From contig JAVBME010000021.1 of the NCBI GenBank assembly GCA_031552765.1, forward strand, positions 1 through 44,884: a stretch of 44,884 nt of DNA, in the 5' to 3' direction. The stretch's first letter is position 1. Every line of letters starts with the position of its first letter. Below the pieces are notes generated by a model that did not search any database, was not told the DNA's origin, and saw only the letters and a program-made list of their open reading frames with translations. A program made the position numbers and the translations under genes. This document shows positions 15,913-24,382 of the stretch, in pieces. This stretch comes from JAVBME01 sp031552765 (GTDB taxonomy: Bacteria > Bacillota > Negativicutes > Acidaminococcales > JAISLQ01).

Positions 15913-16311
15913 TTACCAAACGTACGCTATCACTTCACCGCCGAGGCCGGCTTTACGCGCCGTTTTGTCCGTCATCATGCCCTGCGACGTGGAGATTATT
16001 GCTATACCTAGACCACCCAAAACACGCGGCAACTGGTCTTTTTTCGCGTAAACGCGCAGACCGGGCTTCGAGATGCGTTTGATGCCGGTAATGACCTTGT
16101 CGCGGTTGGAACCGTATTTCAAGCTGATGCGGATGACATTTTGCTTGCTGTCCGGGATAGTCTCAAAATCTTTTATAAAACCTTCTGCCTTTAAGATAGA
16201 AGCTATGGCTGTTTTTATATTGGAGCCGGGTATTTCTACCTTCTCATGACACACGGAATTGGCGTTTCTTATGCGTGTCAACATATCGGCGATAGGATCA
16301 GTCATGACCAT
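15913..16311 (-). CDS. rpsH: Ribosomal protein S8 (30S)
   Basis: S8 (132 aa) binds helix 21 of 16S rRNA and in many bacteria also represses the spc operon. TDPIADMLTRIRNANS opens the protein; RISKPGLRVYAKKDQLPRV and the end GIAIISTSQGMMTDKTARK are typical. There are ATG codons at residues 1 and 3; AGGAGG is 10 nt ahead of the first, so I keep that start. Confidence 0.98.
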   Translation of the reverse strand: MVMTDPIADMLTRIRNANSVCHEKVEIPGSNIKTAIASILKAEGFIKDFETIPDSKQNVIRISLKYGSNRDKVITGIKRISKPGLRVYAKKDQLPRVLGGLGIAIISTSQGMMTDKTARKAGLGGEVIAYVW

Positions 16312-16341
16312 CTAAAATATACCTCCTTCCTGTTGGGGGCG

Positions 16342-16527
16342 TTACCAGCTGGCTTTCGTTACGCCAGGAATAGCGCCTTTGTAGCTGTATTCACGGAAAC
16401 ATATGCGGCACATACCAAATTTGCGCATGTAAGCGTGCGGGCGTCCGCATATCTTGCAGCGGTTGTATTTACGCACTTTGAACTTGGGTTCTTGTTTCCA
16501 TTTTTCAATGAGTGCTGTTCTTGCCAC
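16342..16527 (-). CDS. rpsN: Ribosomal protein S14 type Z (30S)
   Basis: Zinc form of S14 (61 aa, versus about 100 for the zinc-free form). Cys24, Cys27, Cys40 and Cys43 (CKIC, CRIC) bind zinc. The end SYKGAIPGVTKASW is the usual one. AGGAGGT precedes the ATG. A zinc-independent S14 copy, common in genomes with this type, is not in the window. Confidence 0.98.
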   Translation of the reverse strand: MARTALIEKWKQEPKFKVRKYNRCKICGRPHAYMRKFGMCRICFREYSYKGAIPGVTKASW

Positions 16528-16542
16528 TTTTTTACCTCCTCA

Positions 16543-17100
16543 CTATGCGCTGAAAGGCATGCCCAAAAGCTTCAAAAGCTCCCTGGCTTCCTCGTCGGTT
16601 TTGGCAGTAGTAACTATGATGATATCCATGCCGCGGATCTTGTCTATCTTGTCGTAATCCACTTCCGGGAAGATCAGCTGCTCTTTCATGCCGAGCGCGT
16701 AGTTGCCGCGGCCGTCAAAAGAGGCCGGGTTGACGCCGCGAAAGTCTCTCACGCGCGGCAGCGCGATATTGATGAGTTTATCCAGGAAAAAGTACATACG
16801 CGCGCCCCTTAAGGTCACCTTAGTGCCGATAGGCATGCCGGCGCGGATTTTAAAGGTAGCGATAGACTTTTTCGCCCGGGTTATAATGGGTTTTTGCCCC
16901 GAGATAAGAGTCAGGTCGGATACGGCTGCGTCGAGCACTTTCGAGTTGGCCGCCGCTTCTCCCACGCCCATATTGATGATAACTTTTTCAAGGCGGGGTA
17001 TTTCCATAACATTTTTATAACCAAACTTTTCCATCAGCCCTTTGGCAGCTTCGGAAAGGTATTTTTCCTGTAGTCTTGGTTTGGACTTAGTTTCGCCCAT
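16543..17100 (-). CDS. rplE: Ribosomal protein L5 (50S)
   Basis: L5 (185 aa) binds 5S rRNA and contacts the 30S head (bridge B1b). Conserved segments: RLEKVIINMGVGEA, ISGQKPIITRAKKSIATFKIR (in two parts ISGQKPIITRAKKS, IATFKIR), IGTKVTLRG, and DKIRGMDIIIVTTAKTDEEA. It lies between rplX and rpsN with a normal ribosome site. Confidence 0.98.
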   Translation of the reverse strand: MGETKSKPRLQEKYLSEAAKGLMEKFGYKNVMEIPRLEKVIINMGVGEAAANSKVLDAAVSDLTLISGQKPIITRAKKSIATFKIRAGMPIGTKVTLRGARMYFFLDKLINIALPRVRDFRGVNPASFDGRGNYALGMKEQLIFPEVDYDKIDKIRGMDIIIVTTAKTDEEARELLKLLGMPFSA

Positions 17101-17128
17101 TCAATTTAGCCTCCTTTCTAAGGAATGT

Positions 17129-17458
17129 TTATTTGTCTATAGTTTCTCCGCATTTTTTGCAAGCGCGGGTATATTTGCCGTCGCTCAGCTGGTTCTTTTT
17201 AATGCGGGTGGCTTTTTTACAAGCCGGACATACCAGCATGACGTTAGAGGAAGAAACCGGAGCTTCTTTTATCACAATGCCGCCTTGAGGGTTTTTTTGG
17301 CTGATCTTGGTATGCCTTTTTACTTTATTTACGCCCTCTACCACTACCCGGCCTTTTTTCGGCTGGGCTTCTATTATCTTGCCTTCCCGGCCTTTGTCTT
17401 TACCGGCCAGGACGAGGACTTTATCGCCTTTTTTAACATGCAGCTTTACTTGTTCCAT
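17129..17458 (-). CDS. rplX: Ribosomal protein L24 (50S)
   Basis: L24 (109 aa) is an assembly initiator with a KOW motif: KKGDKVLVLAGKDKGREGKI. NKVKRHTK and KEAPVSSSNVMLVCP follow. The C-terminal part has two Cys pairs (CPAC and CKKC), the zinc-ribbon-like end seen in many Bacillota L24 proteins. It is 16 nt after rplN. Confidence 0.98.
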   Translation of the reverse strand: MEQVKLHVKKGDKVLVLAGKDKGREGKIIEAQPKKGRVVVEGVNKVKRHTKISQKNPQGGIVIKEAPVSSSNVMLVCPACKKATRIKKNQLSDGKYTRACKKCGETIDK

Positions 17459-17474
17459 GTCGCGAGCACCTCCT

Positions 17475-17843
17475 TTACAGCACCTCAGGCGCCAAGGAAA
17501 TTATCTTCATAAAATCCTTGTCCCTGAGTTCGCGGGCTACAGGGCCGAATATGCGCGTACCGCGCGGGGTCTTGTCTTCTTTTATAACGACGGCGGCGTT
17601 TTCGTCAAAACGTATATACGAACCGTCCGGACGGCGCAGCCCTTTATGTGAACGCACCACAACCGCTTTGACGACGTCGCCTTTTTTAACAACGCCACCG
17701 GGTGATGCATCTTTAACAGAACAAACGATAACGTCGCCTATGTTGGCGTATCTTCTAAAAGAACCGCCCAACACGCGTATACACATGACCTTTTTCGCGC
17801 CAGTGTTATCGGCAACGTTGAGTATCGACTGCTGTTGTATCAT
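17475..17843 (-). CDS. rplN: Ribosomal protein L14 (50S)
   Basis: L14 (122 aa) lies at the subunit interface and is the docking site of the silencing factor RsfS. It begins MIQQQSILNVADNTGAKKVM and contains CIRVLGGS, GDVVKAVVVRSHKG and GTRIFGPVARELR, all invariant blocks. Spacing to rpsQ is 35 nt. Confidence 0.98.
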   Translation of the reverse strand: MIQQQSILNVADNTGAKKVMCIRVLGGSFRRYANIGDVIVCSVKDASPGGVVKKGDVVKAVVVRSHKGLRRPDGSYIRFDENAAVVIKEDKTPRGTRIFGPVARELRDKDFMKIISLAPEVL

Positions 17844-17878
17844 GCTTTTCCCTCCTTACAGCATAAACTGGTTACACT

Positions 17879-18139
17879 TTATTTCGCTCTTTCGAGTATT
17901 TTTACCACGCGCCAGCATTTGTCCTTAGACAAAGGGCGGGTCTGCATCACTTCGACAGTGTCGCCGATGTGGCTTTCGTTATTTTCGTCATGCGCCTTGA
18001 ATTTCACCGTCTTTTTCACGGCCTTGTGGTACAAGGGATGCTGGACCAGGCGCTCTATCGCTACGACAACGGTTTTTTCCATTTTGTCGCTCACTACTTT
18101 TCCCACACGCGTCATGCGGCTGTTTCTCTCTTCAGACAC
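17879..18139 (-). CDS. rpsQ: Ribosomal protein S17 (30S)
   Basis: S17 (86 aa) is an OB-fold primary binder of 16S rRNA. Conserved parts: RVGKVVSDKMEKTVVVAIER, HPLYHKAVKKT, and GDTVEVMQTRPLSKDKCWRV. It starts with GTG at 18139, with GAAGGAGGAAAA upstream. Confidence 0.98.
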   Translation of the reverse strand: MSEERNSRMTRVGKVVSDKMEKTVVVAIERLVQHPLYHKAVKKTVKFKAHDENNESHIGDTVEVMQTRPLSKDKCWRVVKILERAK

Positions 18140-18177
18140 TTGTTTTCCTCCTTCCCCGTAACGAATCCGGGCGCTTC

Positions 18178-18372
18178 TTAGGCATTGAGCTCTCTTTGAC
18201 GCTGGACGGTCTTTATGCGGGCGATGGATTTTCTCACTTCGCCGATGCGCATGGGATTGTCCAATTGTCCAGTAGCCAGTTGAAAACGCAGATTGAAAAG
18301 TTCATCCTTAAGGCCGGCCAGCTTCTCCGACAATTCGGTTGCCGACAGGTCACGTATTTCCTGTATTTTCAT
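18178..18372 (-). CDS. rpmC: Ribosomal protein L29 (50S)
   Basis: L29 (64 aa), a two-helix protein at the tunnel exit where trigger factor and SRP dock. It has the family pattern EIRDLSATELSEKLAGLKDE, FNLRFQLATGQLDNPMRI and KSIARIKTVQRQRE. Its ATG overlaps the rplP stop (TAATG). Confidence 0.98.
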   Translation of the reverse strand: MKIQEIRDLSATELSEKLAGLKDELFNLRFQLATGQLDNPMRIGEVRKSIARIKTVQRQRELNA

Positions 18373-18812
18373 TACGCTTCACCACCTGATTCTTGGGCTT
18401 GCTCTTCGGCTTTGACCACAAATTTCGTTTTTATCGGCAGTTTGTGGGAAGCCAGACGCATAGCTTCTTTAGCTATTTCCGGAGCGACGCCGGCCATCTC
18501 AAAGAGGATGCGGCCGGGTTTTACTACCGCCACCCAGTATTCCGGTGAACCTTTACCGCTACCCATGCGGGTCTCGGCCGGTTTTGCCGTTACCGGTTTA
18601 TCAGGGAATATTTTTATCCAGACCTGGCCGCCACGTTTGATATAGCGGGTCATAGCGATACGGGCGGCTTCGATCTGGCGGTTGGTTATCCAGGCCGGCT
18701 CCAAAGCCACCAGGCCATATTCGCCGTGGCTGATGGTATTGCCGCGGTTTGCTTTACCGGTCATACGGCCGCGGAATTGCTTTCTGAATTTAGTCCTTTT
18801 CGGCAATAACAT
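18372..18812 (-). CDS. rplP: Ribosomal protein L16 (50S)
   Basis: L16 (146 aa) organises the A-site tRNA region. It begins MLLPKRTKFRKQFRGRMTGK and contains GLVALEPAWITNRQIEAAR, RMGSGKGSPEYWVAVVKPG and MRLASHKLPIKTKFV. It is joined to both neighbours by TAATG overlaps, which keeps S3, L16 and L29 translation coupled. Confidence 0.98.
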   Translation of the reverse strand: MLLPKRTKFRKQFRGRMTGKANRGNTISHGEYGLVALEPAWITNRQIEAARIAMTRYIKRGGQVWIKIFPDKPVTAKPAETRMGSGKGSPEYWVAVVKPGRILFEMAGVAPEIAKEAMRLASHKLPIKTKFVVKAEEQAQESGGEA

Positions 18813-19492
18813 TATTTCTCGCCTCCCTCGACAGCGGCGGCTTTCACAGGTTGTTGCTGTTTGCCGGCCGGAAGGATCTCGCCTTTATATATCCATACTT
18901 TAACGCCGATGCGGCCATAAGTGGTATGCGCTTCAGCTGTACCGTAGTCGATATCGGCGCGCAGTGTGTGAAGGGGTATACTGCCTTCGCGGTAACCTTC
19001 CGAGCGCGCTATTTCAGCGCCGCCCAAACGGCCTCCCACCTGTACTTTGATACCTTTGGCGCCCATACGCATAGTGCGGGTGACCGACTGTTTCATGGCG
19101 CGGCGAAAAGCGATGCGGCGTTCAAGCTGCGCGGCAATGTTCTCCGCAACCAAAGTCGCATCGATATCAGGTTGTTTTATTTCCTGGATATTTATATCCA
19201 CCTGGCTGTCGGTGAATTTTTTTACATCCTTTTTCAGAATCTCTATATTACTTCCGCCACGGCCGATAAGCATGCCGGGTTTAGCAGTGTGGATGGTAAC
19301 GCGGGCGCGGTTGGCGGCGCGTTCTATCTCCACCCGGGAGATACCCGATTGAAAATGTTTTTCTTTTATAAATTCACGGATCTTGATATCTTCCAGTAAG
19401 AATTTTTCATAGTCCTTGCCGGCGTACCACTTGGAGTCCCAAGTCTTGATGACGCCTATCCTAAGACCATGCGGGTTTACTTTTTGACCCAC
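18812..19492 (-). CDS. rpsC: Ribosomal protein S3 (30S)
   Basis: S3 (226 aa) forms part of the mRNA entry tunnel. It starts with GTG at 19492 (GQKVNPHGLRIGVIKTWDSK) and has the KH motif IGRGGSNIEILKKDV, then ARSEGYREGSIPLHTLRADI and GTAEAHTTYGRIGVKVWIYK. A short glutamine-rich tail (GKQQQPVKAAAVEGGEK) is lineage specific. Confidence 0.98.
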   Translation of the reverse strand: MGQKVNPHGLRIGVIKTWDSKWYAGKDYEKFLLEDIKIREFIKEKHFQSGISRVEIERAANRARVTIHTAKPGMLIGRGGSNIEILKKDVKKFTDSQVDINIQEIKQPDIDATLVAENIAAQLERRIAFRRAMKQSVTRTMRMGAKGIKVQVGGRLGGAEIARSEGYREGSIPLHTLRADIDYGTAEAHTTYGRIGVKVWIYKGEILPAGKQQQPVKAAAVEGGEK

Positions 19493-19510
19493 GGGCTGTC
19501 CCTCCTTCTC

Positions 19511-19846
19511 TTAGTCTTTTTCCTTTACCATTACCGTCACATGGCTGGAGCGCTTCAAAATCTTGAAGGCCTGGCCGCGCGACCGGGGATGTATACGCTT
19601 CATGGTCGGTCCCTGGTCGACGTAGATGGTCGATACATAAAGGGCGTCCACATTCATGTCGTAATTGTGTTCGGCATTGGCGACAGCCGACTTCAAAGCC
19701 TTTTCCACAACCTCTGAGGCAACCTTAGGGGTGTGCTGGAGGATGGCAAAGGCCTCGGCAATCGACTTGCCGCGGATAAGATCCGCCACGATGCGCACTT
19801 TCCTCGGCGCGATGCGGATATATTTAGCGATAGCTTTCGCTTCCAT
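19511..19846 (-). CDS. rplV: Ribosomal protein L22 (50S)
   Basis: L22 (111 aa) lines the exit tunnel with a long beta hairpin. MEAKAIAKYIRIAPRKVRIV opens it, LIRGKSIAEAFAILQHTPK follows, and the tunnel hairpin is VDQGPTMKRIHPRSRGQAFK. The hairpin is of normal length, with no insertion of the kind linked to macrolide resistance. Confidence 0.98.
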   Translation of the reverse strand: MEAKAIAKYIRIAPRKVRIVADLIRGKSIAEAFAILQHTPKVASEVVEKALKSAVANAEHNYDMNVDALYVSTIYVDQGPTMKRIHPRSRGQAFKILKRSSHVTVMVKEKD

Positions 19847-19863
19847 ATTTCAACCCCCTTCCC

Positions 19864-20136
19864 TTATTTCGCCCCACTGGTTTTGGCGTGGCCTTTATAG
19901 GTGCGCGTAGGCGCGAATTCGCCCAATTTGTGGCCGACCATGTCTTCCGTGATGTACACGGGGACATGTTTCCTGCCATCATGCACGGCGATGGTATGAC
20001 CGACGAAATTCGGCAGAATCATCGAGCTGCGCGACCAGGTCTTTACTACTTTTTTATCGTTGGCGTCATTTAGTACGCTTATTTTTTTAAGCAAACTTTC
20101 ATGCACATAAGGTCCCTTTTTTATCGATCTGGACAC
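19864..20136 (-). CDS. rpsS: Ribosomal protein S19 (30S)
   Basis: S19 (90 aa) works with S13 in the 30S head. SRSIKKGPYVHESLLKKI, VVKTWSRSSMILPNFVGHTI and HKLGEFAPTRTYKGH are all present. It starts with GTG at 20136, with AGGAGGCCTCC upstream. Confidence 0.98.
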   Translation of the reverse strand: MSRSIKKGPYVHESLLKKISVLNDANDKKVVKTWSRSSMILPNFVGHTIAVHDGRKHVPVYITEDMVGHKLGEFAPTRTYKGHAKTSGAK

Positions 20137-20160
20137 TTAGGAGGCCTCCTTTCCCTTCGG

Positions 20161-20991
20161 TTATTTCGTCCTGCGTTTTACGATCAGGCGGTCTGACGCT
20201 TTGTGCGCGCGGCGGGTACGAGTACCGTAGGCGCATTTGCCCCAGGGAGTGACCGGGTGCTTCCTGCCGACCGGAGAGTGGCCTTCGCCGCCGCCGTGCG
20301 GATGGTCGCAAGGGTTCATGGTCACGCCGCGGTTGCCCGGGCGGATGCCCAGCCAGCGGGAGCGTCCGGCTTTACCGATGCTGATGTTTTCATGTTCGAG
20401 GTTGCCCACCTGGCCGACAGTAGCGCGGCAGTTGACATGCACTTTCCTGATTTCGCCCGAGGGCAAACGAAGAAGCGCGTGGCCGCCTTCTTTAGCCATA
20501 AGCTGCGCGGAAGCGCCGGCGCTCCTGGCCATTTGGCCGCCGCGGCCGATTTTCAGCTCCACATTGTGTACCATAGTACCCAAGGGGATGTTGACAAGCG
20601 GCAGGCAGTTGCCTATCTTAATATCGGCGCTCGGGCCGCTGACCACGGTGTCGCCGACTTTCAGGTTGTGCGGCGCCAGTATGTAGCGCTTTTCGCCGTC
20701 CGCGTAGTTTAAAAGCGCGATGCGGCAGGTCCTGTTCGGATCGTATTCGATTGTAGCTACTTTGGCCGGGACGCCGTCTTTTATGCGTTTAAAATCGATG
20801 ATGCGGTACATTCTTTTATGCCCGCCGCCCTGGTGGCGCACGGTCATACGGCCCTGGTTATTGCGTCCGGCTTTTCTAAAGAGCTTCTCGGTCAAAGAAC
20901 GCTCCGGCCTGTCAGTCGTTATTTCATCGAAAGAAGCAACTGTCATAAACCGTCTGCCGGGAGAATATGGTTTAAATGATTTTACTGCCAA
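20161..20991 (-). CDS. rplB: Ribosomal protein L2 (50S)
   Basis: L2 (276 aa) is needed for subunit joining and lies near the peptidyl-transferase centre. The family blocks are YSPGRRFMTV, GRNNQGRMTVRHQGGGHKR, IEYDPNRTCRIALLNYADGE and the C-terminal RGVTMNPCDHPHGGGEGHSP with the conserved His. It starts with TTG at 20991, preceded by AAGGAGGG. Confidence 0.98.
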   Translation of the reverse strand: MAVKSFKPYSPGRRFMTVASFDEITTDRPERSLTEKLFRKAGRNNQGRMTVRHQGGGHKRMYRIIDFKRIKDGVPAKVATIEYDPNRTCRIALLNYADGEKRYILAPHNLKVGDTVVSGPSADIKIGNCLPLVNIPLGTMVHNVELKIGRGGQMARSAGASAQLMAKEGGHALLRLPSGEIRKVHVNCRATVGQVGNLEHENISIGKAGRSRWLGIRPGNRGVTMNPCDHPHGGGEGHSPVGRKHPVTPWGKCAYGTRTRRAHKASDRLIVKRRTK

Positions 20992-21015
20992 TTTAAGTCC
21001 CTCCTTTTACGACGG

Positions 21016-21306
21016 TTATACACCTTCGAAAAATTCTATCGTCTGGCCGGGCGCCAGCTTTACGATGGCCTTTTTATAATCCGGCCGTTTGCCGCTGTTC
21101 TTGCCCATGCGCTTTATTTTACCAAGAACGCGCATGGTATTCACATCCAGCACTTTTACTTTAAAAATCTGCTCCACCGCCTGGCGGATCTCGATTTTGT
21201 TAGCGCCGAGCGCTACTTTGAAAGTGTATTTGTTATCCTGCATCATTTGCGAAGTTTTTTCGGTTATGATGGGACGCAACAATACATCGCGAGGATTCGC
21301 TGCCAT
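21016..21306 (-). CDS. rplW: Ribosomal protein L23 (50S)
   Basis: L23 (96 aa) is the main docking protein for trigger factor and SRP at the tunnel exit. It begins AANPRDVLLRPIITEKTSQM, has YTFKVALGANKIEIRQAVE and the end KLAPGQTIEFFEGV. Its ATG overlaps the rplD stop (TAATG). Confidence 0.98.
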   Translation of the reverse strand: MAANPRDVLLRPIITEKTSQMMQDNKYTFKVALGANKIEIRQAVEQIFKVKVLDVNTMRVLGKIKRMGKNSGKRPDYKKAIVKLAPGQTIEFFEGV

Positions 21307-21935
21307 TAGGAAAGCACCTCCTCTATCCTGGCCACGGCGTCTTTAGCTAAGAGCACCTTTTGGCAATTAAGCAAGTCATAAACGTTCAGATAAGCGTTCG
21401 AAAGGGCTTTCACCCCGGGGATGTTGCGGGAGGACTTTTCTACGTTTTCGTCCACTCCGTTGGTGATAAGAAGCGCTTTAGCAGCGCCGGCGCCAAAGCC
21501 GGCCAGCATTTTTATCGCTTCTTTAGTCTTGGGTTCGGCGAAGGTCATGCCTTCAACTACTACCAATTCACCGGCGGCCAATTTGGCCGACAGGGCGCAG
21601 CGGATGGCCAGGCGCCTTGCTTTTCGCGGCATAGCTTTTGCGTAAGAACGCGGTTGCGGGCCAAATGTGACGCCGCCGCCCACCCATAGCGGGGAACGGA
21701 TACTGCCAGCACGGGCGCGCCCGGTACCTTTTTGCCGCCAAGGTTTACGACCGCCGCCGCGCACGAGTCCGCGGGTTTTGGTGGCTGCGTTGCCTTGACG
21801 CCAGGACGCCATTTGCATGACTATGGCCTGGTGCACTACGGCTTCGTTCATTTCGACGCCAAACACGCTTTCCATAAGCTCTATCTCTTCGCCGGTCATG
21901 TTGCCGGCGATGTTATATACTGAAATTTTCGGCAT
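21306..21935 (-). CDS. rplD: Ribosomal protein L4 (50S)
   Basis: L4 (209 aa) has a globular domain and a loop lining the exit tunnel. The tunnel loop is ATKTRGLVRGGGRKPWRQKG, then TGRARAGSIRSPLWVGGGV. L4 is the repressor of the S10 operon in Escherichia coli, but that mechanism is not general in Bacillota. It follows rplC by 25 nt. Confidence 0.98.
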   Translation of the reverse strand: MPKISVYNIAGNMTGEEIELMESVFGVEMNEAVVHQAIVMQMASWRQGNAATKTRGLVRGGGRKPWRQKGTGRARAGSIRSPLWVGGGVTFGPQPRSYAKAMPRKARRLAIRCALSAKLAAGELVVVEGMTFAEPKTKEAIKMLAGFGAGAAKALLITNGVDENVEKSSRNIPGVKALSNAYLNVYDLLNCQKVLLAKDAVARIEEVLS

Positions 21936-21960
21936 TACTTACTCCTCCTTTCTACGTAAC

Positions 21961-22602
21961 CTATTTACCCGGTTTCACCGTATTTTTCACTACCACGAAG
22001 GCGCCTTTGGGGCCGGGGATCGCTCCTTTTATCAGTAAAAGGTTGCGGTCTTTATCCACCCTTACGACGGTCAGCCTTTGCACAGTAGTTTTCTGGTTGC
22101 CCATGCGGCCGGGAAGTTTCTTTCCCTTGAAAACCTTACCGCCGGGGCCCGACATACGGGAACCGATGGAACCAGGCTCGCGGTGCGACTTGGAACCGTG
22201 GGTCATAGGTCCGCGATGGAAGTTGTGGCGCTTGATACCGCCGGCAAATCCTTTGCCTTTGGAAGTGCCTGTCACGTCGATCAAGTCGCCTTCGGCGAAT
22301 ATGTCAACGTTTATCTCCTGCCCGGCCTGATATTCGGCCGGAGAGGCCAAACGCAGTTCTCGAACGAATCTTACCGGTTTTACGCCGGCCTTGGCAAAAT
22401 GACCTTGCATCGGTTTGTTGGTGTGTTTTTCCTTCTTCGGGAAAAAACCTATCTGCAATGCATCATAGCCGTCATTTTCCACAGTTTTCACTTGCACTAC
22501 CTGGCAGGGACCGGCTTCTACAACGGTAACCGGCAGCAGTTTGCCTTCGGCAGTGAAAATTTGGGTCATACCCAATTTCTTCGCTAAAATACCTTTAGCC
22601 AT
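21961..22602 (-). CDS. rplC: Ribosomal protein L3 (50S)
   Basis: L3 (213 aa) is one of the two proteins that start 50S assembly. MAKGILAKKLGMTQIFTAEG opens it; VTGTSKGKGFAGGIKRHNFH, THGSKSHREPGSIGSR and MGNQKTTVQRLTVVRVDKD are conserved. It follows rpsJ by 13 nt. Confidence 0.98.
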   Translation of the reverse strand: MAKGILAKKLGMTQIFTAEGKLLPVTVVEAGPCQVVQVKTVENDGYDALQIGFFPKKEKHTNKPMQGHFAKAGVKPVRFVRELRLASPAEYQAGQEINVDIFAEGDLIDVTGTSKGKGFAGGIKRHNFHRGPMTHGSKSHREPGSIGSRMSGPGGKVFKGKKLPGRMGNQKTTVQRLTVVRVDKDRNLLLIKGAIPGPKGAFVVVKNTVKPGK

Positions 22603-22615
22603 GTTTTTCCCTCCC

Positions 22616-22927
22616 TTACAGTTTGATTTCGATGTCTACGCCGGCCGGCAGGTCAAGGCGCATAAGCGCGTCCACCGTTTTCGGAGTCGGCTCCTGGATG
22701 TCGATAAGGCGTTTGTGCGTACGCATTTCAAACTGCTCACGCGAATCCTTGTTGACATGCGGAGAACGTAGGATCGTGAAAATATTTTTCTCTGTAGGAA
22801 GAGGGATGGGACCGCACACCATAGCGCCGGTGCGTTTGGCGGTGTCTACGATTTTGAGCGCGCTCTGGTCGAGGGCTTTATGATCGTAGGCTTTGAGTCT
22901 GATACGGATTTTTTGCTGTTTTGCCAT
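22616..22927 (-). CDS. rpsJ: Ribosomal protein S10 (30S), also NusE
   Basis: S10 (103 aa) is both a 30S head protein and the NusE transcription factor partner of NusB and NusG. The start at 22927 is chosen over an upstream open frame because AGGAGTAA precedes it and KQQKIRIRLKAYDHKALDQS is the family start. VCGPIPLPTEKNIFTILRSP and the end LPAGVDIEIKL are typical. It opens the S10 part of the cluster. Confidence 0.98.
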   Translation of the reverse strand: MAKQQKIRIRLKAYDHKALDQSALKIVDTAKRTGAMVCGPIPLPTEKNIFTILRSPHVNKDSREQFEMRTHKRLIDIQEPTPKTVDALMRLDLPAGVDIEIKL

Positions 22928-23142
22928 TATTATTACTCCTCCTTGTCGCCCGCCTTGTGGCTGGACATACTCAGTGAAAATTCCCCCGGCATTTACCGGG
23001 CAACCTCTCACGTCATCGCAAAAATAGCACTGCTCTTATAACCACCTATGTGAGGGGCATGAAACGCCCCTCACTAAGGTTTGTTAATAACATTTATGTT
23101 GTCTTTCACCAACAACACATTTAGCGTTTTCAGCCAGCTTGA
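22928..23142 (-). promoter_or_regulatory. tuf-rpsJ intergenic leader with two hairpins
   Basis: This 215-nt gap has a perfect 9-bp hairpin after the tuf stop (23050-23074, GTGAGGGGC/GCCCCTCAC) and a second small one (22985-23000, CCCGG/CCGGG). The first lacks a T run, so it may slow, stabilise or process the RNA rather than end transcription. A moderate promoter match on the minus strand (TTGGTG, 17 nt, TATTAA) lies upstream of the first hairpin. Control of the S10 operon here is inferred. Confidence 0.4.
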
Positions 23143-24330
23143 TTACTTGTTGATCGAAGCAACAACGCCCGCGCCAACAGTCCTGCCGCCTTCGCGGATA
23201 GCAAAGCGCAAGCCTTCTTCGATAGCGATCGGGGTGATCAGCTCGATGCTGGTGGTGATGTTATCGCCAGGCATAACCATTTCGGTACCTTCCGGCAGGG
23301 TGATAACGCCGGTAACGTCGGTAGTACGGAAATAGAATTGTGGGCGATAGCCGTTGAAGAACGGGGTGTGACGGCCGCCTTCTTCTTTAGTCAGAACATA
23401 TATTTCCGCATTGAATTTAGTGTGCGGATGGATGCTGCCGGGTTTGGCAAGAACCTGGCCGCGTTCGATCTCTTTACGCTCGATACCGCGCAGGAGGCAG
23501 CCTACGTTATCGCCGGCCTGTGCCGAATCGAGAAGTTTCCTAAACATTTCTACGCCGGTAACGACGGTGGAGCGGGATTTTTCCTGCATACCGACGATCT
23601 CGATAGTCTCACTGACTTTGACGGTACCGCGTTCTACCCTGCCGGTAGCAACAGTGCCGCGGCCGGTGATGGTGAAGACGTCTTCGACAGGCATCAGGAA
23701 GGGCTTGTCGGTAGCGCGTTCCGGAGTCGGGATGTATTCGTCGACTTTAGCCATCAGCTCGTCGATTTTGGCTTCATAAGCGGCGTCGCCTTCCAAAGCT
23801 TTGAGGGCGGAACCGACTACAAACGGAATGTCGTCGCCAGGGAAGTTGTAAGCGCTCAGGAGCTCTCTTACTTCCATTTCAACAAGCTCGATGAGTTCCG
23901 GATCGTCAACCATGTCGGCTTTGTTGAGGAATACTACCATAGCCGGAACGCCGACCTGGCGGGCCAGAAGGATGTGTTCGCGGGTCTGCGGCATGGGGCC
24001 GTCAGCAGCGCTTACAACGAGGATAGCGCCGTCCATTTGCGCCGCGCCGGTGATCATGTTTTTAACATAGTCGGCATGGCCCGGGCAGTCAACGTGCGCG
24101 TAGTGACGGTTGGCAGTCTCATACTCTACGTGCGAAGTAGAAATAGTGATACCGCGTTCCCTTTCTTCCGGCGCTTTGTCGATCTGGTCATAGGCAACGA
24201 ATGCTCCGCCGCCATGTTTGGAGAGTACTTTGGTGATCGCAGCGGTCAAGGTGGTCTTGCCGTGGTCAACGTGGCCTATCGTTCCGATATTTACATGCGG
24301 TTTTGTACGTTCAAATTTTTGTTTTGCCAT
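23143..24330 (-). CDS. tuf: Elongation factor Tu
   Basis: EF-Tu (395 aa) brings aminoacyl-tRNA to the ribosome. The G motifs are GHVDHGKTT, DCPGHADY and NKADM; domains 2 and 3 contain GRGTVATGRVERGTVKV and GYRPQFYFRTTDVTG. Residues that decide kirromycin binding were not checked in detail. It ends the str operon; only one tuf copy lies in the window. Confidence 0.98.
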   Translation of the reverse strand: MAKQKFERTKPHVNIGTIGHVDHGKTTLTAAITKVLSKHGGGAFVAYDQIDKAPEERERGITISTSHVEYETANRHYAHVDCPGHADYVKNMITGAAQMDGAILVVSAADGPMPQTREHILLARQVGVPAMVVFLNKADMVDDPELIELVEMEVRELLSAYNFPGDDIPFVVGSALKALEGDAAYEAKIDELMAKVDEYIPTPERATDKPFLMPVEDVFTITGRGTVATGRVERGTVKVSETIEIVGMQEKSRSTVVTGVEMFRKLLDSAQAGDNVGCLLRGIERKEIERGQVLAKPGSIHPHTKFNAEIYVLTKEEGGRHTPFFNGYRPQFYFRTTDVTGVITLPEGTEMVMPGDNITTSIELITPIAIEEGLRFAIREGGRTVGAGVVASINK

Positions 24331-24382
24331 TTTCTTTTTGCCTCCTTATAATAAGCTCATTTATATTTATATCTTATTTATA

